DNA from: an uncultured Clostridia bacterium
GTDB lineage: Bacteria; Bacillota; Clostridia; Oscillospirales; Acutalibacteraceae
Length of the DNA: 53,439 bases
Reading direction: 5' to 3'
Assembly: GCA_947624285.1 (NCBI GenBank)
Contig: CANQJS010000009.1
Coordinates: 1-53,439 of the forward strand
Part shown: one piece after another, positions 1-8,800 of the stretch
Layout: each line of letters starts with the position of its first letter
How positions within the stretch are numbered: position 1 is the stretch's first letter
Notes under the pieces: generated by a model
Database searches by the model: none
Seen by the model: only the letters and a program-made list of their open reading frames with translations
What the model was told of the DNA's origin: nothing
Program-made: the position numbers and the translations under genes

Positions 1-93
1 CCTTTCTCCTATTTCTTTTCGAGTAAATCCTTTCTCTTTGAGTTCCAGTATTTCTTTTTCATACATCTGTATGTTCCGATATTGTCTTGCCAT
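1..93 (-). CDS. Transposase N-terminus, helix-turn-helix type (partial)
   Basis: Thirty-one codons are visible from an ATG at 93, reading MARQYRNIQMYEKEILELKE and then a KGFTRKEIGER helix-turn-helix start. This is typical of the first orf of IS3-family elements or similar transposase DNA-binding domains. A perfect AGGAGGG ribosome-binding site lies 8 bases upstream, but it sits inside a 14-bp hairpin (101-139). The rest of the gene lies outside the window, so whether it is intact is unknown. Confidence 0.6.
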   Translation of the reverse strand, partial: MARQYRNIQMYEKEILELKEKGFTRKEIGER

Positions 94-100
94 AAAAATT

Positions 101-149
101 CCCTCCTGTAGTAGTTTCTTTCATTCTACCACAGGAGGGGTCTTTTTTC
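101..149. promoter_or_regulatory. Hairpin that masks the transposase ribosome-binding site; also terminator-like on the plus strand
   Basis: Bases 101-114 and 126-139 pair over 14 positions (one G-T) around an 11-base loop. In minus-strand RNA the 3' arm contains the whole AGGAGGG site of the transposase, so any transcript entering from outside would have it masked. On the plus strand the same stem is followed by TCTTTTTTC, as in an intrinsic terminator. Both roles are inferences from the sequence. Confidence 0.6.
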
Positions 150-196
150 TATTGTCCATTTTTACTGGACTTGTGCATACTTCGGCGGGGATCTAT

Positions 197-1603
197 TTAT
201 TCTTTCCCGTTCCAGCAATAGGTGCATAGCTTTTCGGGCTCTATGCCCACGGCATCCAGCATATCGTCAAGGCGATTGTAGCGCAGCGAGGTGAAATGCA
301 GCTTTTCGCAAATTTTATCAACCATTTTTTGATATTTCTCGCTGTCGGGGTCGGCATACTCGGCAAGCACATCATCGCTTACCTCTTTGCCCTCAAATTC
401 CTCTATTACCCTGCGGGCGATAAGCTCCATTTCGGATGACGAGCGCGAAAAATTCAAATATTTACAGCCGAAAAGAAGCGGCGGGCAGGCGGGGCGTATA
501 TGTACCTCTTTTGCTCCGCTTTCATAGAGAAATTCCGTGGTTTCGCGCATCTGAGTACCCCTGACTATCGAATCGTCTATCAGCAGAAGCCTCTTCCCCT
601 CTATCAAATCGCGTATCGGTATAAGCTTCATTTTGGCGATGAGATTTCTGTTGCTTTGGTTTACGGGCATAAACGAGCGCGGCCAAGTGGGGGTGTATTT
701 AACAAACGGTCTTGAAAACGGCACGCCGGATTCATTCGCATAACCGACCGCGTGAGCCGTTCCCGAATCGGGGACGCCCGCCACGATATCGGGCTTTACG
801 GTATCCCTGCGCGCAATTGCCCTGCCGCAGTTGTAGCGCATTGTTTCTACCGTGACGCCCTCGTATGTTGAGGACGGATAGCCGTAGTAAATCCAAAGGA
901 AAGTGCATATTTTCATATCCTTGCCGGGTTGGACAAGCGTTTTTATACCGTCGGCGTCCATAACGGCTATCTCGCCGGGGCCAAGCTCTTTAAACGGCGC
1001 GTAGCCGAGATTAAGATAGGCAAAGCTCTCAAAGCTGAAACAAAAGCCGTTATCCTTTTTTCCTGCTACTATCGGAGTTCTGCCGAGCCTGTCCCTCGCG
1101 GCATAAATGCCTTTGGGGGTGAGTATGAGCATACTCAGCGAGCCGTCGATTATCTCCTGAGCGTATCTTATGCCCTCGATGAAATTCTTTTTACGGTTTA
1201 TGATGGCGGCGACAAGCTCCGTTGGGTTTATCTCGCCGTTTTGCATTTCAAAAAAGTGGGTGTTTGAATCTATAATGCCGTTCACTATCTCGTTGGCGTT
1301 GTTTATTTTGCCGACGGTGGTTATGGCAAAAGTGCCGTGGTGCGAACGCACAAGAATGGGCTGAGCCTCAAAATCCGAAATGCAGCCTATTCCGAGAGTT
1401 CCTTTCATGGAATTTGATTCGGAATTGAATTTTGTTCTGAACGGCGCGTTTTCGATGTTGTGAATGGCTTTTTCAAAACCGTCCTTTTCACTGTAAACCG
1501 CCATACCCGCGCGCCTTGTGCCTAAATGCGAATGGTAATCCACCCCGAAAAACAAATCAAAAACGCAATCGTCCTTTGACGCGACGCCGAAAAATCCGCC
1601 CAT
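197..1603 (-). CDS. PurF-like amidophosphoribosyltransferase lacking the catalytic N-terminal cysteine
   Basis: About 468 residues. The C-terminal half has the type I phosphoribosyltransferase PRPP loop (LLIDDSIVRGT) followed by a PP-x3-GC segment as in PurF. Four cysteines match the 4Fe-4S ligands of Bacillus-type PurF: ICTF mid-protein, FGCKY, and C-terminal CTYC. PurF normally makes phosphoribosylamine from PRPP and glutamine, with the glutaminase using an N-terminal Cys exposed by propeptide cleavage. Here the protein begins MGGFFGVAS where true PurF has CGVFG, so the Cys position is Gly and no propeptide exists. The HRGQE loop is also altered to GTRRAG. The start at 1603 is chosen for the GGAGG site 7-8 bases upstream. 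The gene stands alone, with no pur genes next to it. It is best seen as a paralogue, possibly ammonia-dependent or regulatory. Confidence 0.8.
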   Translation of the reverse strand: MGGFFGVASKDDCVFDLFFGVDYHSHLGTRRAGMAVYSEKDGFEKAIHNIENAPFRTKFNSESNSMKGTLGIGCISDFEAQPILVRSHHGTFAITTVGKINNANEIVNGIIDSNTHFFEMQNGEINPTELVAAIINRKKNFIEGIRYAQEIIDGSLSMLILTPKGIYAARDRLGRTPIVAGKKDNGFCFSFESFAYLNLGYAPFKELGPGEIAVMDADGIKTLVQPGKDMKICTFLWIYYGYPSSTYEGVTVETMRYNCGRAIARRDTVKPDIVAGVPDSGTAHAVGYANESGVPFSRPFVKYTPTWPRSFMPVNQSNRNLIAKMKLIPIRDLIEGKRLLLIDDSIVRGTQMRETTEFLYESGAKEVHIRPACPPLLFGCKYLNFSRSSSEMELIARRVIEEFEGKEVSDDVLAEYADPDSEKYQKMVDKICEKLHFTSLRYNRLDDMLDAVGIEPEKLCTYCWNGKE

Positions 1604-1646
1604 AAATATCCTCCAAATTTTACTTGTCCCGTAACGAAACACCGCT

Positions 1647-1655
1647 ATTATAGCA
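1647..1655 (-). promoter_or_regulatory. Extended -10 promoter of the PurF-like gene
   Basis: Minus strand TGCTATAAT is a perfect extended -10 element about 45 bases upstream of the start codon. No good -35 hexamer is visible at 17 bases (TTTTAA), which is common for extended -10 promoters. Confidence 0.5.
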
Positions 1656-1773
1656 AAAAAGATTCTATATTAAAAGGGTAAATTTGAAATTTTACGATTA
1701 TTTTTAAAGAATTATTTTCCACCCGCAAAAGCGTGTCGCTCTTTACAAATTTAATGCCTGCGTTGCCATAAAA

Positions 1774-1801
1774 AACGGCAGGGTGTTTCCCCTGCCGTTT
1801 T
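1774..1801 (-). terminator. Terminator after the glycosyltransferase operon
   Basis: AACGGCAGGG and CCCTGCCGTT pair around a short TGTTT/AAACA loop, with a T tract on both strands. It lies downstream of the minus-strand surface-glycan operon and upstream of the PurF-like gene promoter. A second small hairpin (CCTCG/CGAGG, 1803-1821) precedes it. Confidence 0.75.
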
Positions 1802-1890
1802 TCCTCGCCCATCGGACGAGGATGTGTATCTTATCATCCTTAAGCAGTGCCCTTTGAGAGCGATGCTTTAATAAATCACACTTTATAATA

Positions 1891-2937
1891 TCATTTTCTT
1901 TTCATCTTTATCTTCCAGAGCAATTTTACCGGCCATATCCATGGAAATCGCATTAAATAACACAAAGCATTTTCAAATTTTGAAAATTTGCGCTCCATTT
2001 TTGAGCAAATTGCTTGCTTCACGATCGGCTTATTTCTAAACTCTTTCCATTCCCTTTTTACTTCTTCTTGATTTCGATTATTTTGCGGGTGGAAATAGTA
2101 GCACCTCAATATCTGCGAAATGAAACAAACTATTCTTTCCTTAAGCGCACCTTGCAGAGCCTCTTTTTCCGGCCATTCATCAACAAAATGTTCTAACTCC
2201 GATAAAAACACATCACCCATATGAGGCCAGTTTGGGTTAAAGCGCTGGAGCGCCGATGTTTCGATCCCCTTTCGGTAATGGTAGCCGATATAATCGGTAG
2301 AAATAAAACTCGAAGCCTTTGCTATTATATCGAGACAAAACAAAATATCTTCTTGCGGATGAAGTTCTGTGTTGAAAGAAACGCCGCTTCGCTGTAGAAA
2401 TTCTGTGCGTAACAATTTATTCCAAGCCGTTGCAACAGTGGCAAGATATTGGTGATCGGGGTCACGAGAATAGGGGACCAAAGTTCTGGCGCATAAATAA
2501 GTTTTCTTTTTTTCATTCCAATCAGAAATTTGATTTTCAAAAGCATATAACCGCTCGCTGCTTGCCGATGATTCCCGAATATATCCGCCGGCATATACAA
2601 TATCCACCGCTTCAGAGGGAACAGCCGCACACATAGACTCAATAAAATCAGGCTCAAGCCAGTCGTCCGAATCTATAAACACAGTCCATTTGCCTGTTGC
2701 GGCAACGATACCGTTATTGCGCGCCGCGCTGACGCCTTCATTTTGTTTGTGAATCACCTGCACGCGTTTATCCATTGCCGCGTATTCATCACAGATCTCT
2801 CCGCAGCTATCCGGTGATTCGTCATCAATCAGTATGATTTCCAAATTCTCATAGGTCTGATTGATAATACTGTCCAGGCATTGGCGCAGATACTGTTCCA
2901 CCTTATATACGGGAACAATAACGGAAACCTTGTCCAT
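1891..2937 (-). CDS. Family 2 glycosyltransferase
   Basis: About 348 residues. The N-terminus has the GT-A fold signature of GT2 enzymes: VSVIVPVYK at the start, IILIDDESPD about residue 35, NEGVSAARNNG about residue 70, and the metal-binding DXD region FIDSDDW near residue 90. Such enzymes move a sugar from a nucleotide-sugar to a surface glycan at the cytoplasmic face. The hydrophobic, basic C-terminus suggests membrane association. It is the last gene of the licD-tagD-licD operon, 74 bases after the second licD, so it probably builds the glycan those enzymes decorate. The start at 2937 is preferred for a GGGAG site 8 bases upstream; an alternative ATG lies at 2952. Donor and acceptor cannot be told from sequence. 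Confidence 0.85.
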   Translation of the reverse strand: MDKVSVIVPVYKVEQYLRQCLDSIINQTYENLEIILIDDESPDSCGEICDEYAAMDKRVQVIHKQNEGVSAARNNGIVAATGKWTVFIDSDDWLEPDFIESMCAAVPSEAVDIVYAGGYIRESSASSERLYAFENQISDWNEKKKTYLCARTLVPYSRDPDHQYLATVATAWNKLLRTEFLQRSGVSFNTELHPQEDILFCLDIIAKASSFISTDYIGYHYRKGIETSALQRFNPNWPHMGDVFLSELEHFVDEWPEKEALQGALKERIVCFISQILRCYYFHPQNNRNQEEVKREWKEFRNKPIVKQAICSKMERKFSKFENALCYLMRFPWIWPVKLLWKIKMKRK

Positions 2938-3011
2938 AGTCTTTTCTCCCATACCTTTCCCAAAAGCGATTCAACGCAATGTTTGTGTTTCAAGCTTTCC
3001 AAGCTTCGGTT

Positions 3012-3878
3012 TTAGGCTTCATCCACCTCAATAAATCCGAGGGTGTGTTTATATGTTCGTTCGCTTTCCGGGGGAAGCTTCATATAGTCGCCGTATGTCT
3101 GCTTCAGAACGCTGTCGGCATCCGCCGGTATCTTCACCGTTCGCCCTTCAAACAGCGCATCGCAGCCATCGCCAAACCACTCTTTTTTCCAAATCAATTT
3201 CTTCATTTCGTATTCACGCGCGAGCGTAAAAACATATTGCATATCTTCATACGGATACCGCCGCAGGGTCTTATCGATCTCATTCACCACTCGTTTGATC
3301 GGGATGCGCTTCCAGAGCCCCTTATCTTGAAGCAGCCATAAGAGCGCGCGTTTGGGCAGAGAATGCGGCATAAGCGCATTTTCATTCTGAATGAAGTTGC
3401 GGGCGACCCGCAAAATATCATGTAAAATGTTAAATTTCTTCCATATGAGCTTTCTTATCGGTTTGCTGCCGGTCATTCCGTCCATTACCCACAAATCGAT
3501 CCAGATGTTTCTTTCACGCTTAGTATCGTTTAAAACGCAACGAATTCTCGAGTTTTCAACCCTAGTCAATCTACTTTCGGGAATGACGGAGCAGCGATAT
3601 GAAAATCTGTTCAGTCTGTACGGCTTCATCAGAACACTGTCCGCCATCTCAAGAAAGCGGTCATAATCCGGCCGCGGCAAAAGGATATCAATATCGTCAT
3701 CCCAAGGGATGAATCCCTGATGGCGCACGGCGCCCAAAAGCGTTCCAAAACCCAAATAGTAGCGGATCCCATGCTGCTCAAAAATATCCAGAACATTATT
3801 GAGAATTTCGTTTTCCAGCATTTGGAGCTCGCGCACCGTATCCTGTGAGCCGGAGAGCTTCGTCTCTTGTTGATCCAT
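3012..3878 (-). CDS. LicD-family phosphotransferase (second copy)
   Basis: 288 residues. The LicD core is clear: a helical stretch, YYLGFGTLLGAVRH and then FIPWDDDIDI about residues 40-65, the nucleotidyltransferase-like motif in which the acidic residues bind metal. LicD proteins transfer a phospho-alcohol (phosphocholine in the founding example) from a CDP-activated donor to a sugar in teichoic acid or polysaccharide. The start ATG follows the tagD stop by 3 bases, with GGAGAAG as ribosome-binding site, so it is translationally linked to tagD. No choline kinase or LicC-type gene is in the operon, whereas a CDP-glycerol synthase is, so glycerol phosphate is the more likely group (inference). 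Confidence 0.85.
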   Translation of the reverse strand: MDQQETKLSGSQDTVRELQMLENEILNNVLDIFEQHGIRYYLGFGTLLGAVRHQGFIPWDDDIDILLPRPDYDRFLEMADSVLMKPYRLNRFSYRCSVIPESRLTRVENSRIRCVLNDTKRERNIWIDLWVMDGMTGSKPIRKLIWKKFNILHDILRVARNFIQNENALMPHSLPKRALLWLLQDKGLWKRIPIKRVVNEIDKTLRRYPYEDMQYVFTLAREYEMKKLIWKKEWFGDGCDALFEGRTVKIPADADSVLKQTYGDYMKLPPESERTYKHTLGFIEVDEA

Positions 3879-3881
3879 TGC

Positions 3882-4292
3882 TTACTTCTCCTTTTTTTCT
3901 GAAAAGAGCATATCGTTTTTGATTTTTGTAGTGCTGATTTCCGGAGTTCGCGGCAAATAGACCACTTCGACGCCCTCATCCTTCAAAAAATCAAATTTTC
4001 CTTGCCAATCATCGCCCATAACGAAGGTGTTGACATGGTACTCCTTAACATCTGTGCGCTTTTGCTCCCAATTATCCTCCGGGATAACGAGGTCCACATA
4101 GCGAATAGATTCCAAAAATTGCTTGCGGATCTCATATGAGAAGTAGCACTTCTTTTGTTTCTCGTTCCAATTGAACTCGTCCGTGGATAGGGCGACGATC
4201 AAATAATCGCCTAATTCCTTTGCTCTTCTCAGCAGGTTGATATGCCCGTAATGCAACAGGTCAAAAGTTCCATAGGTGATCACGCGACGCAT
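3882..4292 (-). CDS. tagD: Glycerol-3-phosphate cytidylyltransferase (TagD-like)
   Basis: 136 residues, the usual size for TagD. It shows the cytidylyltransferase signatures [10 protein letters not shown] near the N-terminus (HxGH nucleotide-binding motif) and [10 protein letters not shown] near the C-terminus. TagD joins CTP and sn-glycerol-3-phosphate to CDP-glycerol, the donor for polyglycerol-phosphate teichoic acid and similar polymers. No polymerase of the TagF type is nearby; instead two LicD proteins flank it, which suggests CDP-glycerol supplies single phosphoglycerol decorations. The start has a strong GGAGGAG site. Other cytidylyltransferases of this small family (for ribitol or ethanolamine phosphates) cannot be fully excluded. 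Confidence 0.88.
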   Translation of the reverse strand: MRRVITYGTFDLLHYGHINLLRRAKELGDYLIVALSTDEFNWNEKQKKCYFSYEIRKQFLESIRYVDLVIPEDNWEQKRTDVKEYHVNTFVMGDDWQGKFDFLKDEGVEVVYLPRTPEISTTKIKNDMLFSEKKEK

Positions 4293-4337
4293 ATAGGTCT
4301 CCTCCCGATCGTTTTTGCTGAAGTGAAGCGACCTTGA

Positions 4338-5111
4338 TTAAAAGCGCTCCGTGTGTTGGTGTGTTTGCTTTGGAATCATAAAATCATCGCCGTACATATG
4401 AGCGAGAAACGCTTTAGGATCGCTAAAGCATGTGTATTCCTCGCCCTCAAACATAATGGTGGACTGCGTTTCTATCCATTCCCTGCGAAGCATTTCATTC
4501 TCGACCGGATGAAAACCGTACATGGTAAGATACCAGTCGGAGCGTTCGTTTTGAAATGTACGCTCTATCTTTCGGCAACGCCCGATAAAGAAATCCGGCG
4601 TGAGCACGGAATTGAAAATTTTAACGAAGGCTTTCAAAATATAGTGCCTTGCCGTCATCTTAATGCGGCCAAAGCCTGCCGGCACCACAGGAAGATAGCC
4701 GATCGTGGCATTAAAGGCTTCCCTTGCCGCCTTCATTCTTGCGGTACATAGGGATGATTTGAAGCGGCTGTTTGTCCATTTGACGATGGGGAACAAATCA
4801 ACGCACCCTTCTTCTTGAAACAGCACCTTCGGATACATTCTCGGAAAAGAAGGATCGATATCGGAATCGGCATACTCGAATTTCGGATTCAATTCCGTTG
4901 GCAGGATCTTCTTGATTTTCAGCCAATCCTCATATAAGAAACCAAGGTCAATATCATCGTCCCACGGGATCATTCCGCCGTTTCTGACAGCACCGAGCAG
5001 GCTTCCCGCGATAAGGTAATACCGTATCTGATGTTTTTCACAGATGCGTTTGATTTCCCTCAATGCTTCCACAGCCATTTGCTGATGCTGATTCAGTTTC
5101 GATTCCTCCAC
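4338..5111 (-). CDS. LicD-family phosphotransferase (first copy), GTG start
   Basis: About 257 residues from a GTG at 5111. The LicD core is YYLIAGSLLGAVRN followed by GMIPWDDDIDLGF. The open frame runs upstream to 5255, but the GTG has a perfect AGGAGG site 9 bases upstream (5121-5126), and the resulting N-terminus (helix, then RYYL) aligns with the second LicD copy. A TATAAT box at 5258-5263 sits so close to the upstream ATG that a transcript from it would lack that codon, which also favours the inner start and implies a leader of roughly 140 bases. It is the first gene of the operon; tagD follows after 45 bases. Function as for the other LicD; the two probably act on different acceptors. 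Confidence 0.8.
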   Translation of the reverse strand: MEESKLNQHQQMAVEALREIKRICEKHQIRYYLIAGSLLGAVRNGGMIPWDDDIDLGFLYEDWLKIKKILPTELNPKFEYADSDIDPSFPRMYPKVLFQEEGCVDLFPIVKWTNSRFKSSLCTARMKAAREAFNATIGYLPVVPAGFGRIKMTARHYILKAFVKIFNSVLTPDFFIGRCRKIERTFQNERSDWYLTMYGFHPVENEMLRREWIETQSTIMFEGEEYTCFSDPKAFLAHMYGDDFMIPKQTHQHTERF

Positions 5112-5278
5112 AATTGATTTCCTCCTGCTCTTTATGAATTGCCTTTGCAGACTATATTTAAAGGCGCTCATCACAAATCTTTCTGCCTTTTCTGTGCCGG
5201 ACTCTTTCACGCAGGCTAAAAGTTTGATAAAATCATCAATATACGCATACAGCATATATTATAACCATTCTTACACGA

Positions 5279-5307
5279 AAAGCCTTGAAAAAAAATCAAG
5301 GCTTTTC
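5279..5307 (-). terminator. Terminator of tRNA-Ala
   Basis: Minus strand AAAAGCCTTGA and TCAAGGCTTTT form an 11-bp stem around a T-only loop, just after the tRNA. It separates the tRNA from the licD operon promoter. Confidence 0.6.
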
Positions 5308-5334
5308 GCATGTGCATTTTTTGCTGCACCTTTT

Positions 5335-5410
5335 TGGTGGAGTATAGGGGACTTGAACCCCTGACCCCCACACTGCCAGTGTGGTGCGCTCCCAGCTGCG
5401 CTAATACCCC
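5335..5410 (-). tRNA. tRNA-Ala (anticodon GGC)
   Basis: A full cloverleaf of 76 bases including an encoded CCA. The acceptor stem pairs GGGGTAT with ATACTCC, the anticodon stem is CCACA/TGTGG with loop CTGGCAG (anticodon GGC), and the T arm contains GGTTCAAGTCC. It reads codon GCC, and GCU by wobble. It has its own promoter at 5429-5457. Confidence 0.95.
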
Positions 5411-5428
5411 GTAGAATTTAACATTGTG

Positions 5429-5457
5429 ATTATAACAAGAACTAAAGAAAAAATCAA
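5429..5457 (-). promoter_or_regulatory. Promoter of tRNA-Ala
   Basis: Minus strand TTGATT, 17-base spacer, TATAAT; transcription would start about 10 bases before the mature tRNA 5' end. Confidence 0.75.
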
Positions 5458-5506
5458 GTGATTATTTAATGTTTTATCATATATTTTAATAAAATTAAAA
5501 TAACTA

Positions 5507-5535
5507 TTGCAAATGCGCGGAAAATATGGCATAAT
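5507..5535 (+). promoter_or_regulatory. Promoter of tRNA-Pro
   Basis: TTGCAA, 17-base spacer, CATAAT, 32 bases upstream of the mature tRNA. Confidence 0.7.
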
Positions 5536-5567
5536 ATTTTAGCAAAACAAGTTACAGAGTATGTTTT

Positions 5568-5644
5568 CGAGGTGTGGCTCAGTTTGGTAGAGCACCACGT
5601 TCGGGACGTGGGGGTCGCAAGTTCAAATCTTGTCACCTCGACCA
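5568..5644 (+). tRNA. tRNA-Pro (anticodon CGG)
   Basis: A 77-base cloverleaf with encoded CCA. Acceptor stem CGAGGTG pairs with CACCTCG, the anticodon stem is CCACG/CGTGG around TTCGGGA (anticodon CGG), and the T arm has GTTCAAATC. It decodes CCG. It is divergent from the tRNA-Ala gene. Confidence 0.95.
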
Positions 5645-5648
5645 TGGT

Positions 5649-5685
5649 CGCCGCAAGCGTTTATCGCTTGCGGCGGCTTTTTCTT
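5649..5685 (+). terminator. Terminator of tRNA-Pro
   Basis: CGCCGCAAGCG and CGCTTGCGGCG form an 11-bp stem followed by CTTTTTCTTT. A near-identical CGCCGCAAGC stem follows tRNA-Val at 40821, so this looks like a reused tRNA terminator. Confidence 0.85.
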
Positions 5686-5808
5686 TGCATTCAAAATACC
5701 CCACCCACAGCGGGAAAGCGAATTGAGCAAAAATAAAGATAACGCCGATACCGATAATGCGAGCATAATTATTTTATCGGCGCGGATTACACGGCTTTAT
5801 TAACAGAT

Positions 5809-5841
5809 GAGCCGAGGCTTTCGCCTCGGCTCTGTTTTTAT
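5809..5841. terminator. Bidirectional terminator after the giant repeat protein
   Basis: GAGCCGAGGC, TTTC loop, GCCTCGGCTC, then TGTTTTTATTT on the plus strand. On the minus strand it lies 34 bases past the stop codon of the giant surface protein and serves as its likely terminator. Between it and the tRNA-Pro terminator (5686-5808) I see no gene. Confidence 0.7.
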
Positions 5842-5874
5842 TTATTCACTTGTGTGAACTGTGTGAACGGGGCG

Positions 5875-8800
5875 TTAGTCCTCCTCGTTCTTTCTCTTTT
5901 TGCTGCCGTAGATGATATATGCGCCTACGAAAGCTACGGAGATGAACGCGGGGATAGCTACCTTTATACCTGTATCGGGGCTGGTGGCGCTTCCGCCGTT
6001 TGCGGTGCTGCCGCCTGCAACCGGCTTATCATCCGCCGTGCCGGGGATGCCGTCCGCGCCGTTGGTCTTTCTGTCGCCGCCCTTGAGGTCGGTATTCGTT
6101 TTGTCGCCCTGGTCTTTTCTGTCGTCGGCAGTGCCGAATTTTCCGTCAAGTCCGGGATAAACATCCTTGCTGTCCGCAGGGTCGGTATAGTGGTCGTCCG
6201 CTGTGCCGTAGAGACCGTCCTTGCCCTTGTCGATAATTCTGTCGTCAGCCGTGCCGGGCTTGCCGTCCTCACCGACGAATACTTTAACATCATCGTCCGT
6301 GCCGAACTTGCCGTCAGCGCCGGGATAAGTTACGGTGCCGTCGCCGTTATCAACATATTGGTCTTTACCCGAGGGATTAACGGGAGTAACGGGCTTATCA
6401 TCGTCGCCGCCGGTGGAGTTGGGATCTATTACCTTGAGATTTGTGGTGACAGAGCCGTAGGAGTAGATGAGAACTACCTCGCGGTTGCCCGCCTTCAAAC
6501 CGTCAAGATAATCGGAATGGAAGGAGACGAGGGTGGAGCCGTCGTACAAATCGTAATCCGACTCGTCAACGAGCTTGCCGTCTACAGTTACGCAAACGAA
6601 CTTCGCAAGCGGACCTGTGCACTGGATATCGGCGCCCGTGCCCGAATACTTAACATATGTTGCATCCGTGGCGCTTTCGATTATTTCGAGCTTGACCTCA
6701 TCGGGATCGCCCGTGCTTGAGCCCGAGCCCGTCTTGGGAATAGCCACTCTCTTGGAGGAGAGGACGGTGCCGCATACCTTGCAGGTAACGGTCTTTAGAT
6801 ATGAGCCGGTGCGCGTTGCGGTTGCCGCAACATATTCCGTAATTACGGGATCGCCCGGAGTATGAGGCTTGAGGTCTATTTCCGTTGTGTAGGAGCTGTA
6901 ATTCTGACCGCATACCTTGCAGAAGAGCTTGTTTTCCTGCTGACCTTTTGCCGTGCAGGTGGAATCCTTTATAACGGTCTTTTCAACCTTGCCCTGAGTG
7001 TGCGGGAGCATAGGCTGAGTAACCGTGGCGGATTTACCGTATACCTCGCCGCACATGCTGCAGGTGTATTCATCATAATACGCGCCGGTCTGAGTGCAGG
7101 TTGCCTCTTTCTCAACAACTCTCTTTATAGAGCCTGTTCTGTGGTAAATCTTAGGAGTTTCCCTATCGGGAGAAACATCATATTCCTCGCCGCAGATAAC
7201 GCATACAAGCGCATCATATTCAATGCCGGTCTCCTGGCAGGTGGCCTCTTTTCTCGTTCTCGTTACCTTTGTGCCGCTGGGGTGCGCGAGCTTGGCTACA
7301 GTTCTCTCCGCGGATTTATTATATTCCGTTCCGCAAGCATCGCATATGTTAGCGTCGTATTCCTTGCCCTCTGAGTAGCAGGTGGCAGCCTCAACGGTTA
7401 TGGTCTTGCGCGGACCGTTGTGACCCGTCATCGGAAGCTCTCTCTCGTTTTCGCTGTCTATATACTTATTCTTGCAAACCTCGCAGTAAACCTCATCGTG
7501 CGCTTTGCCCTTTTCGGTGCAGGTAGCTTCCTTATCGGTAACGGTTTTGACCTCGCCGCGGGTGTGCGGGATCATATCAATATCTTTCGCGTTTTCATTT
7601 GTTATGAACTTTTCTCCGCAAACCTCGCAGTAAACCTCATCGTGCTGTTTGCCCTTTTCGGTGCAGGTAGCTTCCTTATCGGTAACGGTTTTGACCTCGC
7701 CGCGGGTGTGGTCGGTTTTCGCTATCTCAAGCTCCTTGAGCGTGGTTGGGGTTGTGGCGTCTTCATCCGTAAAGAGCTTTTCGCAAACGGTGCACTTGAA
7801 ATGCGCCTCATAGCCTACCTTTTGGCAGGTGGCGGGCTGCAATTCTACCGGCGTAACGCTGTGCTTATACGGGTCTCTGAGAGCCGCAAGAGTTGTGGAA
7901 GATTTTCCGGCGTCATCGGTGAACAGATCTTTACAATCATTGCACTGATAATGAGCCTTAACGCCGTCCTTTTCCGTCTTGCAATCGGGGGCAACGGCGG
8001 GAACGGAAACGATATTCACATGGTTGTTTTCGTCTATCGCGAGTGTGAGGATACCTTTATCCTTGATGAGGCTGCTCTCATTTTTGTTTGAGAAGAGCTC
8101 GTGGCACTTGTCGCACTCGTAATGAACATCCACACCTGTTTTAACGCAGGTGGCGGGCTGTTTTGCATGATAAATCGTTATGCTGTGATGCGCTTCTATC
8201 TTGAGTTCTTCATCGGAAGCGGGCGTGAGTCCCTTATCATCCGAGAATTGCTTATCGCATCCGCTGCAATAATAGTGCGCTTCTTTACCGTCCACCGTGC
8301 AGGTGGCTTCCACCTTATCAACCGGCTTCAAATCGGTGTGATTTGTGGGATCTATGCCGAGCTGCATAGTTGATTCAACGATAATATGCTCGTCTTTGCC
8401 GTCCGGATTATTGAAGCAGGTATTGCAGGTTTCGCATTTCCAATATTGCTTATTTCCGCCGTCAACGCAGGTGGGAGTTACGGCAGGAACTTCTCTGATA
8501 TTGTGAGCCTTCGGCAGCTCGATATCAGTTGCATAAACCTTTTGATTTGTATCGGCTTTCGCGTCGTCCTGAGTGAGATAATACTTGCCGCAGGCGTCGC
8601 AATACCAATATTCCTTGTTGCCCACTGCCTGGCAGGTGGGCTCTTTATATTCTGTTTTTACAAGATGCTTATGATTTCCGGGGACGGGAGCTTCGGTCAC
8701 GGGAGAAGTGAGATAATCTTCACTCATTTTATCCGAATCGGATTTGAACATCTTTTTGCAATTGTTGCAGGTGAAATACGCCTCTGTGCCCGAATCTACG

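Larger units (their letters stand above)
1..172 (-). mobile_element. End of an insertion sequence (IS3-like), truncated by the window edge
   Basis: The first 170 or so bases hold the 5' end of a transposase-type gene on the minus strand, its leader, and a terminal sequence with a short inverted repeat (GTCCA, 7 bases, TGGAC, near 155-172). This is the usual layout of an IS end: short terminal repeat, leader, first orf. The family is inferred from the N-terminal helix-turn-helix sequence only. The outer boundary is uncertain, since no target duplication can be checked without the other end. The element lies just beyond the stop codon of the PurF-like gene. Confidence 0.5.

Noticed and set aside
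5111-5255. Extending the first LicD protein to the ATG at 5255
   Set aside because: A TATAAT box lies 3-8 bases upstream of that ATG, there is no ribosome-binding site, and the GTG at 5111 has a perfect AGGAGG and fits the family N-terminus.
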